A program made the translations under genes and the position numbers. 52,224 nt of DNA, taken from contig JAJDYU010000079.1 in assembly GCA_022825005.1 (NCBI GenBank), positions 1 to 52,224 of the forward strand, given 5' to 3'. Of this stretch, positions 1 to 9,800 are shown one piece after another. This stretch comes from Acidimicrobiia bacterium (GTDB lineage Bacteria; Actinomycetota; Acidimicrobiia; Acidimicrobiales; Bin134). The first letter of the stretch is position 1. Each line of letters begins with the position of its first letter. The notes under the pieces are model-generated. The model had not been told where the DNA came from and did no database searches. It worked only from the letters and a program-made list of their open reading frames with translations.

Positions 1-873
1 CCAGTCGCCCCGCAGCGGCCGGTCGGTGTAGCAGTAGTCCATCTGGAACAGCCAGAACGGGATCCAGCCCACCTCGTGTTCCACCGATCCCACCTTGAGC
101 TGGGGATGGCGCTCGAATACGCCGGCGAAGATCATCTCGCCTAGCGACTTCCGCACGAAGTGATCTTGCAGGTAGAACGCGGCCTCGGTCACAACCCGGA
201 CATCGTTCTTGGTCTGACCGCTGGCGCTGGCGAGTTGTCGACCGGTGGCCACGTGCATGGACAGCGGAACGTCGAGGTCGACGGCGGCCGACCAGAACGG
301 CTCGTAGCGGGGGTGGTCGTAGCCCTGGCCCGGCGGGGGCATCACGCTGATCATTGCGCCCGACAAGCCGATGTTGCGACAGCGGGTCATCTCGGCGATG
401 GCCTCGTCGACATCGTCCACGTTGATGAGGGCGATGCCCTTCAACCGCTGGGGGTCATAGGCGCAGAAATCGGCAATGAAATCGTTGTAGGCGGCCATGG
501 TCACCGAGCACAGCTCGGAGTCGGGGATGCTGTAGGCCAGCAGCGCCTCGCTGGGATATATCACCGAGGCGGCCACCCCGTCGGTGCGATTGTCGGCGAT
601 GAACTTCTCGGGGTCATAGGCCCCGGGGCGGACCTCGTCGAACGACGCCTCGATGCGGAGCTTGGTGGGGTCTTGGTCGAACCGGTTGCCCGCTTGGAAG
701 CCCAGAAACGACATGGAACGCTGGCCGTCGATGTACCACCAATCGCCGCCGGGCTCGCGGCGCACCTGCGGCACCCGCTCGGCCATCGGACCGGAGGTCA
801 CCCGCTCGGTCCACAGGTCGGGCGGCTCGATGATGTGGGAGTCGGACGAGATCATCATGGGGGTGGGGCTCAT
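1..873 (-). CDS. Amidohydrolase family protein, 3' part cut by window edge
   Basis: The reading frame is open from an ATG at 873 to the left edge without a stop (291 codons), so the C-terminus is missing. The protein opens with a SSDSHIIEPPDLW motif, the metal-binding N-terminal strand of amidohydrolase_2 (ACMSD-like) TIM-barrel hydrolases. Further on it has SMHVATG and a GSVEHEVGWIPFW segment, both typical of the family. The start and overall plan match the second amidohydrolase at 2486-3688, so the two are paralogues within one minus-strand cluster with the GMC oxidoreductase between them. Stop-to-start spacing to the upstream oxidoreductase gene is about 20 bases, which suggests one transcript. 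Family members decarboxylate or hydrolyse ring-cleavage or lactone intermediates. The substrate here cannot be read from the sequence. Confidence 0.88.
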   Translation of the reverse strand, partial: MSPTPMMISSDSHIIEPPDLWTERVTSGPMAERVPQVRREPGGDWWYIDGQRSMSFLGFQAGNRFDQDPTKLRIEASFDEVRPGAYDPEKFIADNRTDGVAASVIYPSEALLAYSIPDSELCSVTMAAYNDFIADFCAYDPQRLKGIALINVDDVDEAIAEMTRCRNIGLSGAMISVMPPPGQGYDHPRYEPFWSAAVDLDVPLSMHVATGRQLASASGQTKNDVRVVTEAAFYLQDHFVRKSLGEMIFAGVFERHPQLKVGSVEHEVGWIPFWLFQMDYCYTDRPLRGDW

Positions 874-894
874 GGCGCTCCTTTTCTCATGTCT

Positions 895-2469
895 TCATTT
901 CAGCAGTTCGGCGGCCCGCTCGCCCACGGCGATGCAGGTCAGGTTGGTGTTGGCCCGGGGGATCATCGGCAGGATGGAGGCGTCGAATACCGACAGGCGG
1001 TCGATGCCGTGGACCCGCCCGAAGTCGTCAACCACGTCGCCGGCGTCGGGGTAGGGCCCCATCCGGCAGGTGCCCGAGGCGTGGTACCAGGGAAAACTGA
1101 ACTGTCGGGCGTATTCGGCCAGGGCATCGTCGTCGCCTTCGGCAAGGGCGGCCTCGTCGAGAACCGCCACCCGCTCGAACCTCTCCGACAACGCCTCATG
1201 GGTGGCCAGTCGATAGCAGAGTCGCAGCCCAGCGGTGAGCTGGTCAACGTCGTAGGGGCTGTCCAACAGGTTCAGGTCGATCACCGGCGGGTGGCCGGGG
1301 TCGGGCGACAGCACCCGCAGCCGCCCCCGGGACCGAGGGACTTGGATGCCGGCGCAGATGCCCCAGATGAGCTCCGAGCCGCACACCTCGGCCAAAGCCT
1401 CGTTCTGGCTCAGGTCCCAGTGGTTCATCATGCCGATCTGCATGTCGTTGGTAACCGGGCTGCCCGGGGAGCTGTAGCGAATGAGCAGTTGATGCTGCAC
1501 CACGTCGGTGGTCACCGCTCTGTCGGGAGGAACCACGAAGATGAACGCCCCCACGTGCTCCATGAGGTTGGCGCCCACGCCAGGAAGGTCGACCACAGAG
1601 CGGATTCCCACCGCCTCAAGATCCCGCACCGGGCCGATACCCGAGCGCATCAGCAGCGCGGGGGAGTTGAGGGCTCCCGCGCACACCACGATGTGGCGTC
1701 CTCGCACCTGCTCCAGGCTGCTGCCGTCCGGTGAATAGGCCACCGCGGTGGCCCGATCCCTCTCGATCACTATGTGGTGGGCATGGGCCCCGCCGATGAT
1801 GCGGAGGTTGGGCCGCCCGTCGGCCGGGCGGAGGTAGGCCATGGCGGTGGACACCCTCACTTTCTCCGATGCGGTTGGGAGCGACGAACTTGGCCACCTG
1901 GACCGGAGCCACTCGTCGTCTCCGTCCACCACGTTCTGGGGCGACGGTCCGATGCCCTCCGACACGCCGTCGTTGTGATCGTCCACCCACATCAACCCGT
2001 TGTCCTCGGCGGCGGCCTGAAGCTGCTGTTGGGGGGCGACCAGCTCATCCTTTGCCGCCCGTCGGATGGGGATGGGGCCGCCGATACCGTGGAGGTCGCC
2101 GCCTAGGGGATCGTCTTCCAGGCGGCGAAAGCAGGGGGCCATCGCGTCCCAGCTCCAGTTAGGGCTGGCCCAGGCGTCGTAGTCGCTGGGCATCCCCCTA
2201 AGGGCCACCCCTCCGTTCACTGCGGAGCCCCCGCCCAACGTCCGGCCCTGGGGGTAGGGGGCGGTGGCGTCGCCGGTGGTGCGGGCCTGGAATCCCCAAT
2301 CGCGCCCGGTGTGGGAGAAGTCCACCGCACCCAGCCGGTCGGCATCGGGATCGGGCTCGATGGGCCCGGCTTCCAGCAGCAGCACCGAGGTGTCTGAGTT
2401 CTCCGACAGCCGTGCGGCCAGCACCGCGCCGGTAGAGCCCCCGCCGACGATCACGAAGTCGTAGATCAT
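895..2469 (-). CDS. GMC family FAD-dependent oxidoreductase
   Basis: This 524-residue protein begins MIYDFVIVGGGSTGAVLAAR, an N-terminal Rossmann GxGxxG FAD-binding fold, followed by a LLLEAG strand end. GRTLGGGSAVNGG matches GMC signature 1. A C-terminal HASGTCRMG segment carries the catalytic-region histidine, and NTNLTCIAVGERAAELL closes the FAD fold. Length is usual for choline- or alcohol-dehydrogenase-like GMC enzymes (500-560). It probably oxidises an alcohol to an aldehyde or ketone; the substrate is unknown. It lies between two amidohydrolase genes on the same strand with gaps of about 20 and 16 bases, so an operon is likely and a shared catabolic route is inferred. Confidence 0.93.
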   Translation of the reverse strand: MIYDFVIVGGGSTGAVLAARLSENSDTSVLLLEAGPIEPDPDADRLGAVDFSHTGRDWGFQARTTGDATAPYPQGRTLGGGSAVNGGVALRGMPSDYDAWASPNWSWDAMAPCFRRLEDDPLGGDLHGIGGPIPIRRAAKDELVAPQQQLQAAAEDNGLMWVDDHNDGVSEGIGPSPQNVVDGDDEWLRSRWPSSSLPTASEKVRVSTAMAYLRPADGRPNLRIIGGAHAHHIVIERDRATAVAYSPDGSSLEQVRGRHIVVCAGALNSPALLMRSGIGPVRDLEAVGIRSVVDLPGVGANLMEHVGAFIFVVPPDRAVTTDVVQHQLLIRYSSPGSPVTNDMQIGMMNHWDLSQNEALAEVCGSELIWGICAGIQVPRSRGRLRVLSPDPGHPPVIDLNLLDSPYDVDQLTAGLRLCYRLATHEALSERFERVAVLDEAALAEGDDDALAEYARQFSFPWYHASGTCRMGPYPDAGDVVDDFGRVHGIDRLSVFDASILPMIPRANTNLTCIAVGERAAELLK

Positions 2470-2485
2470 GAGCCGGGCTCAATCA

Positions 2486-3688
2486 CTACTGATCGAAGGG
2501 CAGGTGGAGCATCTTGATGGCGTTGCCGCGCATGATCTTGTAGATCACCTCGTCAGACAGTCCCTCGCACAGCTTCTCGGCCACCTCCTTGGTGTGGGGC
2601 CAAGAGCTGTCGTTGTGAGGGTAGTCGGTTTCGAAGGTCACGTTGTCGGCGCCGATGGCCTCGATGTTGGCCAGTCCGTGTTGGTCGTCGAAGAAGCACC
2701 CGTACACGTGGTCGGTGAAATACGTGCTGGGCCGCTCGGGAATCACCCCCCATACACCGTTCCACCCCCGGTTCTGCTCCCACACGACGTCGGCCCGTTC
2801 CAATATGTAGGGAATCCAGCCGATCTGCCCCTCGCTGTAGGCGATTTTGATCTCGGGGTAGCGGATGAACACGCCGGAGAAGAGCCAGTCGGCCAGCGAT
2901 CCCATGGCGTTGTTGAACGTGAGCGTGGACATCACCGCGGGCGGGGCATCGGCCGAGGTGGACGGCATGCGCGACCCCGACCCGATATGCATGCACACCA
3001 CGGTGTCGGTTTCCTCGCAGGCGGCGAAGAACGGTTCCCAGTGGCCTTCGGCATCGTGGATCGACGGCAGCTCGAGGTTGGTGGGCAGCTCTGTGAACGA
3101 GACGGCGTGCGCACCCCGCTCAGCGTTGCGGCGGACTTCGGCGGCGGCCAGGTGTGGGTCCCATAGCGGAATCAGCGGCAGGGGAATCAGCCGGCCGTCG
3201 GTGCCGGCACACCACTCCTCGATCATCCAGTCGTTGTAGGCCTGCACGCACAACAGGGCCAGTTCCTTGTCGGCAGCCTCCAAGAACGTCTGGCCGCAGA
3301 ACCGGGGGAACATGGGAAAGCACATGGCGGCTTCAACGTGGTTGATGTCCATGTCCTCGAGGCGGGCCTTTTGTTGCCAGCAACCGGGGAGGATGTCGTC
3401 GTAGGTGATCGGCTGAGGACCGAGATCGTCTTTGGGGTAGCCCGACGCGGCGCTGAGCCGGATAAGGGGCTGCTTGAGGTCCTCATATAGCCAGGAGTCG
3501 ATCGTTCGCTCCACATCGCTGTCCACCCACTCCGGCATGTGATTGATGATCGCCCGGTCTTTGAAGAGCTTTTCCCGCACCACCCGGGGCCCGACGTCGG
3601 CGTACTTGCGGGGCAGGCGGTCGGTCCACAGAGTGGGCGGTTCCACAATGTGGTCGTCCACCGAGATGATTTTGGGGATCTCCGGCAT
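2486..3688 (-). CDS. Amidohydrolase family protein (amidohydrolase_2/ACMSD-like)
   Basis: This 400-residue protein starts MPEIPKIISVDDHIVEPPTLW, the DxH metal-binding strand of the family. It continues with VVCMHIGSGSRMPSTSADAP, a YSEGQIGWIPYILERAD block and a FETDYPHNDSSWPHT block near the end; the last carries the conserved Asp and His expected for a metal-dependent TIM-barrel hydrolase. I place the start at the ATG at 3688, where family-like sequence begins. The frame stays open much further upstream, but that stretch is antisense to the deacylase gene and does not look like protein. It is the first gene of the minus-strand cluster and is divergent from the deacylase at 3764. Confidence 0.9.
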   Translation of the reverse strand: MPEIPKIISVDDHIVEPPTLWTDRLPRKYADVGPRVVREKLFKDRAIINHMPEWVDSDVERTIDSWLYEDLKQPLIRLSAASGYPKDDLGPQPITYDDILPGCWQQKARLEDMDINHVEAAMCFPMFPRFCGQTFLEAADKELALLCVQAYNDWMIEEWCAGTDGRLIPLPLIPLWDPHLAAAEVRRNAERGAHAVSFTELPTNLELPSIHDAEGHWEPFFAACEETDTVVCMHIGSGSRMPSTSADAPPAVMSTLTFNNAMGSLADWLFSGVFIRYPEIKIAYSEGQIGWIPYILERADVVWEQNRGWNGVWGVIPERPSTYFTDHVYGCFFDDQHGLANIEAIGADNVTFETDYPHNDSSWPHTKEVAEKLCEGLSDEVIYKIMRGNAIKMLHLPFDQ

Positions 3689-3763
3689 GGGTGGAGCGTA
3701 CTCTTGGCGCTGCGCCCAGAGCCTGCTGGGGATCATGCCGCTGTGCGCTACTAGCCTGTCGCC
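3689..3763. promoter_or_regulatory. Divergent intergenic region; TACTAG box before the deacylase start
   Basis: These 75 bases separate two divergent starts and must hold both promoters. TACTAG at 3749-3754 ends nine bases before the ATG at 3764. The paralogous deacylase has TACTGT at 29106-29111, seven bases before its ATG. Similar placement of a -10-like box so close to both starts suggests leaderless or near-leaderless transcripts, which are common in actinobacteria. No clear -35 was found, so this is a weak call. Confidence 0.35.
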
Positions 3764-5479
3764 ATGCTGGATTTGATCACCAAGGGCGGAACCGTTGTGG
3801 ACGGTACCGGATCGCCGGGCGCAGTCGGCGATGTGGGCATCAGCGGCGGGAGGATCACCGCTGTTGGGGAGGTCGACGACACCGCGGCGCAGGTAATCGA
3901 CGCCGACGGGCTGGTGGTGGCGCCGGGCTTCATCGACGCCCATACCCACTACGACGCCCAGTTGTTCTGGGATCCGCTGGCCTCTCCCTCCAACGAGCAC
4001 GGGGTGACCACGGTGTTGGGCGGCAACTGCGGTTTCACGCTGGCCCCCTTGAAGGCCGACGACGCCGACTACATCCGCCGGATGATGGCCAAAGTGGAGG
4101 GCATGCCCCTGCCTGCACTGGAGCAGGGCCTGCCGTGGAGCTGGTCGAGCTTCGCGGAGTACTTGGATGCTCTGGAAGGGCGCATCGGGGTGAACGCCGG
4201 ATTCCTGGTGGGCCACTCGGCGCTGCGCCGCTTTGTGATGGGGGCCGAGGGCACCGGGAACGCGGCCTCTGCCGAGCAGGTGGCGGAGATGGTGCGGCTG
4301 CTGCACGAGGCGCTGGAGGCCGGCGGCTTGGGATTCTCGTCGTCGCAGTCCACCACGCACTCCGACGGCAACAATGATCCGGTTCCCTCCTACTTCGCCG
4401 ACCGCGACGAGATGCTGGCCTTGTGCGCCGCGGTGGGCGACCACCCGGGCACTTGGCTGGAGTTCATCATCACCGGTTGCAATGCGTTCTTCACCGAAGA
4501 GGAGATCGACCTGATGACCCAGATGTCGGTGCGGGCCCAGCGGTCGCTCAACTGGAACGTCCTCTCTCACGCTTCCACGATGATGGACCGCACCCAGCAC
4601 CAGCTCCGGGCATCGGATGTGGCCGCCGAGGCCGGTGGGCGCATCGTGGCGCTGTCGATGCCGTCGATCGGCGGGCTGAAGATGAGCTTCGCCAGCTATT
4701 GCGCCCTGTACCTGCTGCCCAACTGGGGCGATGTGCTGTACCTGGACCACGACGAGAAGAAGGCCAAGCTGGCCGATCCCGCGGTGCGGCAGTGGCTGGA
4801 TGAGCAGGCCCGCAGCTCCGAGGGGCCGTTCCAGTTCATCTCCACCTGGGCCAACATGGAGATCGGCGACACCTACGCCCCGGAGAACGCCGGGCTCACC
4901 GGTCGCAAGGTGGGCGACATCGCCGCAGAGCGGGGGGTCGACCCGTTCGACGCCTTGCTCGACATCGTGGTGGCCGACGATCTGCGCACCGCACTGTGGC
5001 CCCTTTCGTCCGACGACATCGACGTGGCCTGGCAGCAGCGGGCCGATCTGTGGCAGGACCAGCGGGTTCTGGTGGGAGGCTCCGATGCTGGCGCCCACCT
5101 CGACCGCATGTGCGGCGCCCGCTTCCCCACCGAGATGCTGGCCCAAGCAGTGCGCGACCGGGGACTGTTGTCGATGGAAGAGTGCGTGCGGCTCTTGACC
5201 GACGAGCCCGCCCGCCTGTTCGGCCTGAAGGGCCGAGGCCGGGTGGCCGAGGGTTACTGCGCCGATTTAGTGGTATTCGACCCCAACACCGTTGCCTCCG
5301 GCCCCATCGTGGAGCGCACCGACCTCCCCGGCAGCTGCGAACGCCTCTACGCCAGCGCCATCGGCGTAGAGCACGTGCTGGTCAACGGCACCGAGATAAT
5401 CGCCGCCGGCCACCCCACCGGCACCACCCCCGGCACCCTCCTGAGATCAGGCCGCGACACCGAAACCGTGCTGCCGTAA
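3764..5479 (+). CDS. N-acyl-D-amino-acid deacylase-like amidohydrolase (amidohydro_3)
   Basis: The 571-residue protein has the D-aminoacylase/urease-superfamily layout: a small N-terminal beta domain with KGGTVVDGTGSPG, the metal-binding APGFIDAHTHYDAQ strand, a GGNCGF block, GGSDAGAHLDRMCG near residue 440, and a C-terminal FGLKGRGRVAEGYCADLVVFD beta-domain return. Known members cleave N-acyl-D-amino acids, and many environmental homologues have unproven substrates. It is closely similar along its whole length to the protein at 29119-30831, including the C-terminal RSGRDTETVLP, so the two are recent paralogues or one was transferred. The gene ends 17 bases before the Mrr endonuclease start and marks the left border of the defence island. 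Confidence 0.9.
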   Translation: MLDLITKGGTVVDGTGSPGAVGDVGISGGRITAVGEVDDTAAQVIDADGLVVAPGFIDAHTHYDAQLFWDPLASPSNEHGVTTVLGGNCGFTLAPLKADDADYIRRMMAKVEGMPLPALEQGLPWSWSSFAEYLDALEGRIGVNAGFLVGHSALRRFVMGAEGTGNAASAEQVAEMVRLLHEALEAGGLGFSSSQSTTHSDGNNDPVPSYFADRDEMLALCAAVGDHPGTWLEFIITGCNAFFTEEEIDLMTQMSVRAQRSLNWNVLSHASTMMDRTQHQLRASDVAAEAGGRIVALSMPSIGGLKMSFASYCALYLLPNWGDVLYLDHDEKKAKLADPAVRQWLDEQARSSEGPFQFISTWANMEIGDTYAPENAGLTGRKVGDIAAERGVDPFDALLDIVVADDLRTALWPLSSDDIDVAWQQRADLWQDQRVLVGGSDAGAHLDRMCGARFPTEMLAQAVRDRGLLSMEECVRLLTDEPARLFGLKGRGRVAEGYCADLVVFDPNTVASGPIVERTDLPGSCERLYASAIGVEHVLVNGTEIIAAGHPTGTTPGTLLRSGRDTETVLP

Positions 5480-5496
5480 GGCAAGAGGATCAGGCA

Positions 5497-6543
5497 ATGA
5501 CTGACACGCTTAGAGCTTGGTTGGTTCGATCTGGTGGGGGAGGTGAGAGCGAGGACTTTGCCCTCGAGAATGGATTTGCCGCCGGGGGTGGGTTCAATGA
5601 GATTCCAGACTTGACCGAAGTAGCTTCACGCGACGAAATGAAGGAGATCGTTAGGGTCTCCTTTCCTGATGCCTCAAGCGCCAGCGTGGCGAATTACACC
5701 AGTCAGTTTTGGGCGATGCGTCGCGCGATGCCCGGTGATCTGGTGGTTCTTCCGCTGAAGACGACATCCCAAATCGCTCTGGGCACCGTGAAGGACGGGT
5801 ACAAGTACAGAGAAGACGACGATGCCCGGAAGAGACATGTGATCTCGGTCGATTGGCATCGCACAGATGTCCCACGGACAGCTGTAAAGCAAGACCTTCT
5901 GTATTCACTTGGTGCAGCTCAGACTGTGTGCCAGGTCACTCGAAACGATGGAGCATGGCGTCTTCAGAAGATCATGGAGACCGGAGAGGATCCCGGTGCT
6001 CGAGACGAAACTGTCGAGTTGTTGGAGGCGGAGGATGCGGATGCGACTGACGCGGCGGAATCAACCTTTGACCTTGAGAGAATCGGACGCGATCAGATTC
6101 AGGCCTATGTTGCCCAGGAATTCGCTGGTCGTGGTTTGGAGAGACTCGTTGCAGCTGTTCTATCTGCAGAAGGGTTCTCTACCCAGCAGGCATCTCCGGG
6201 CGCTGACGGCGGGATCGACATCTTCGCTGGTCAAGGCCCACTGGGGTTGGATAGCCCTCGATTGATTGTTCAGGTTAAGTCAAGTCCTGCACCGGTTGAT
6301 GCGAAGGTGGTTCGCGAACTCCATGGAGTGCTCACAACCCATGGTGCCGAGCAAGCACTCCTGGTTGCATGGGGCGGAGTCAACAAAGTGGCACGACAGG
6401 AGCTTCGAAATCAGTTCTTCCGTGTCCGTGTCTGGGATGCCGAAGACCTGCTCAATGCCGTTCTCAAAAACTACGAGCAACTCAGTGAAGAGATTCGTGC
6501 CGACCTCCCCCTAAAGCGAATCTGGTCCCTCGTAGAGGAGTAG
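5497..6543 (+). CDS. Mrr-type restriction endonuclease
   Basis: The product is 348 residues. The C-terminal third has the Mrr_cat PD-(D/E)XK nuclease core: glutamate in GLERLVAAVL (about 215), GADGGID with Asp241, then IVQVKSS with Gln259-x-Lys261. The N-terminal domain, roughly 1-165, has an MRRAMPGDLVVLPLK segment followed by GTVKDGYKY and SVDWHRTDVPR. It resembles the N-terminal sensing domains found on other Mrr-like endonucleases and probably recognises DNA or a modified base, which is an inference. The ATG at 5497 is preceded by AGAGGA. One counted line (6241-6300) is 30/60 GC, clearly below the flanking deacylase gene, which suggests acquisition. Mrr enzymes typically cut methylated or foreign DNA. 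A terminator follows, so it is probably not co-transcribed with the helicase operon. Confidence 0.88.
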   Translation: MTDTLRAWLVRSGGGGESEDFALENGFAAGGGFNEIPDLTEVASRDEMKEIVRVSFPDASSASVANYTSQFWAMRRAMPGDLVVLPLKTTSQIALGTVKDGYKYREDDDARKRHVISVDWHRTDVPRTAVKQDLLYSLGAAQTVCQVTRNDGAWRLQKIMETGEDPGARDETVELLEAEDADATDAAESTFDLERIGRDQIQAYVAQEFAGRGLERLVAAVLSAEGFSTQQASPGADGGIDIFAGQGPLGLDSPRLIVQVKSSPAPVDAKVVRELHGVLTTHGAEQALLVAWGGVNKVARQELRNQFFRVRVWDAEDLLNAVLKNYEQLSEEIRADLPLKRIWSLVEE

Positions 6544-6617
6544 CGCAAACTGACGTTCGTCCTTTGCCGGGGTAGGATAAGGATTGCCCCGCCGGGGTGA
6601 GCAGCCCTGGCCTGACG

Positions 6618-6643
6618 GCCCCGACTTCGGTCGGGGCTGTTTC
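6618..6643 (+). terminator. Rho-independent terminator after the Mrr gene
   Basis: GCCCCGAC (6618-6625), loop TTCG and GTCGGGGC (6630-6637) form a perfect eight-base stem with a stable tetraloop, followed by TGTTT. It lies 75 bases beyond the Mrr stop codon and separates that gene from the helicase operon. Confidence 0.75.
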
Positions 6644-6690
6644 GCGTTAGGGAGATCGGCGATTGCAGTTGCCAGTTAGGCAGAGGTAGT

Positions 6691-6749
6691 CATCGGGGTC
6701 CATTAGTCCTGACAGCAGCCTGTATTGCCCATAGGGTTACACCCCGATG
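6691..6749 (+). promoter_or_regulatory. Long-spaced inverted repeat upstream of the helicase operon
   Basis: CATCGGGGT at 6691-6699 and ACCCCGATG at 6741-6749 are a perfect nine-base inverted repeat separated by 41 bases. The repeat lies about 75 bases before the GTG start of the giant helicase. It could be a two-site operator or a 5' leader stem. Function is not shown. I did not find a convincing -35/-10 pair nearby. Confidence 0.3.
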
Positions 6750-6824
6750 CGAGGATGGGGCGGTGCTGAGGCAGACACATTCCGAGGCTCGGGGCAGCCA
6801 GTCCCTTCGTGACGGAGACTGATT

Positions 6825-9800
6825 GTGGACGTATTTGAGCTTCGGGAGCGGGTGGTTGGGGAGTACCGGCGGTACGCCGAGAGCTTCGTGGAGATCGCCG
6901 ACGGGCGCATTCGAGATGGTGTAACCGAGGCGCTGGACGGTGGACTGTTGTGGCCACATCCACGGGTCGGAGTGAACCCGGCGTTTGAGCCGGGGGCGTC
7001 GATCGATGAGCTGGTTGAATCAGGGCAACTGCACCAGACGGCGGGTGACATCTTCCAAACGGGCAAATCGGCCGACAACTCCCAAGGCCACTTGCTCACA
7101 TTGCACCGGCATCAGAGTGAGGCCGTCAATGCGGCCGCAGCAGGGCGGAACTATGTGCTCACCACCGGAACCGGATCGGGCAAGAGTCTCGCCTACATCA
7201 TTCCCATCGTCGATCATGTGCTGCGTTCGGGGTCGGGCCAGGGCGTCAAGGCCTTGGTCATGTATCCGATGAACGCTCTGGCCAACAGCCAATATGAGGA
7301 ACTGTCCAAGTTCCTCGACCACGGTTCGTGGGCGACAACGCCCGGTTCAACCGTAGACCGGCCTGTCACGTTTGCGGTGTACACCGGCCAGCAGAACCAG
7401 CACGAGCGGGAGGCGATCCTCACCAATCCGCCCGATATTTTGCTCACCAACTATGTGATGGCCGAGCTCATTCTCACCCGCTACATCGACAAAGCCTTGG
7501 TAAGGGCGATGTCTTCACTGCGTTTCCTGGTGCTTGACGAATTACACACCCACCGAGGTCGCCAGGGAGCGGATGTGGCCATGCTGGTTCGCCGCATCCG
7601 AGAGGCTACCGGTGCATCCGACATGCAGTGCGTGGGCACGTCGGCCACACTCTCGACCGAGGGCACGCCCGCAGAGCGCGATGCCCGAGTCGCAGAGGTG
7701 GCCACAAAGCTGTTCGGCGCTGAAGTCGGGCCCGATGACATCATCTCTGAAACACTGCGGCGGGTCACGGACGATCGAGACATCAACAGCCTTGAGTTCG
7801 CCGGAGAACTGGCTCGCCGGGTTGATAGCCCACCCCCAGGTGCCGTCACCGTTGATGAATTCTTGACCGACCCATTGTCGATCTGGATCGAATCAACGTT
7901 CGGCCTGGCCGAGGATGCCAGCGGTCGGCTGGTGCGGGCTACGCCCATTCCCATCGCAGGACCCGATGGTGGAGGAGAACGTCTCGCCGCGGCGACAGGC
8001 CTGCCTAGTGCCCAGTGTGAGAAGGCGATTCAAGACCAGCTCTTGACCGCCAGCCGTCTGCCGTACCAAGCAGCGGGCCAGAGCGTATTCGCCTTCCGTC
8101 TGCATCAGTTCCTCAGTGCGGGAGACACGGCATACGCCACCCCAGAGGACGCCGAAGATCGAGAGATCACAATGCGGGCGCAGCGGTTTGTGCGTGACGA
8201 CCGGAACCGGTCGTACCTCCCATTGTCGTTCTGCCGGCAATGTGGGCAGGAGTATTACGTAGTTCGGCAATCAGCGGTTGATGGCGGATCGGCTCTTGTG
8301 GCTCGCGACTTAGGTGACACTGATGATGGTGATGGTGAACCCGGCTTCTTGTTCGTCGATCCGCATCCCGATGCACCTGGCCGGGGGAGCCGACCCACCG
8401 TTGAAGCAGCGGGGCCAGATGAGCAAGGCCCAAGAGACATTCCATGGCCCATTTATCGCGAGGGCATCGAAAACCGCCTGCCCTTTGACTGGTTCGACGC
8501 CAACCAAAGGTTGCGCGACGGTCGGAGGGATAGTGTTCCCAGACCTATCAGCGTCGCTGCTAATGGTGCGTTTGTCCCGCTGGTGGATGACGACTTAGCC
8601 ACATTGGACTCTGGAGAAAGCCAGGCTGGCGCAACCATCGCCTTTTGGCTCCCAACCCCATTCCGGTTCTGCATGAACTGCGGCGTTTCCTACACCGGGC
8701 GCCTTGGGAATGATTTCACTCGGCTGGGCACCCTCGGCTCGCAGGGGCGCTCGACGGTGACCACGATCACATCCCTGGCCACAGTCAGCCACTTGCGCGA
8801 AAAGGGTGAACTCAGTCCCAGAGCCCACAAACTTCTGTCATTCACCGACAACCGCCAAGATGCCTCGCTCCAAGCGGGCCACCTCAACGACTTTGTCGAG
8901 GTCACCATGCTGCGGTCAGCCCTCTATCAAGCCCTGCGTATGGCCGGAGAGGAGGGCCTTCACCATGACAACGTGGCCCAGCGAGTTGTCGAAGTCCTCG
9001 ACCTGCCCCCGCAGACCTATGCCCTTCAGCCCGAGGCAAGGGGTCATGCCCAGAACATGGCAAGTCAAGCGCTCACCGAGGCGATTTCCTATCGGCTGTA
9101 TCTCGACTTGCGCCGAGGCTGGCGGATCACCCAACCCAATCTCGAGCAATGTGGACTCCTATCGATCGGCTACGAGTCGCTCGACGAGCTGGCCGCCGAC
9201 GAGCAGGAGTGGGCGACTCGCCACCCTGTCCTTGCCCAGAGCGACGCCGGAGTCCGTTTTCAGATCCTGCGGGCCATGTTGGATGTCGCCCGCCGGGAGC
9301 TGGCCATCCGGGTCGGAGTCCTCGACCGAACCAACCACCAGGCAATGCAACAGCGCAGCGAGCAGAACCTATGCGATCCGTGGTCGCTCGAAGGCGAGCG
9401 TTTGGAGTACAGCTCGGCACTGGTCGCCCGGCCCCGCCGGCCAAATGATGACCGAAGCCTCACCCACCTCGGACCCCGCAGCGGCTTCGGCCAGTTCCTC
9501 AACCGCCTCGACACGTTAGGTAGCGTTCAACACCTGACGCTTGATGAGCGGCAGCAGATCATCGACGACCTTGCCGGAGCCTTAAACGTCTACGGGTTGT
9601 TGTACCAAGCAGGCCTCGAAGACGACGGCTGTAGGATTTGGCAGCTTCCCGCGGGGGCGATGCGCTGGGAGTTGGGCAACGGCCAGCCCTACTACGACCC
9701 GATTCGTATGCCGACAGGGCCAGAGCACGGCATCAGGCCTAATCCGTACTTTGTGGGTCTATACACCCAGCAGGACGCCCAAGAGCACCGCATCGAGGCC

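Noticed and set aside
160..1734. Long plus-strand open frame of 524 codons
   Set aside because: It is antisense to the GMC oxidoreductase and amidohydrolase genes; its sequence is low-complexity Gly/His/Val-rich with no family motif.
3689..5146. N-terminal extension of the amidohydrolase at 2486-3688 by 486 codons
   Set aside because: The extension is antisense to the deacylase gene and has shadow-like composition; the family motif begins right after the ATG at 3688.
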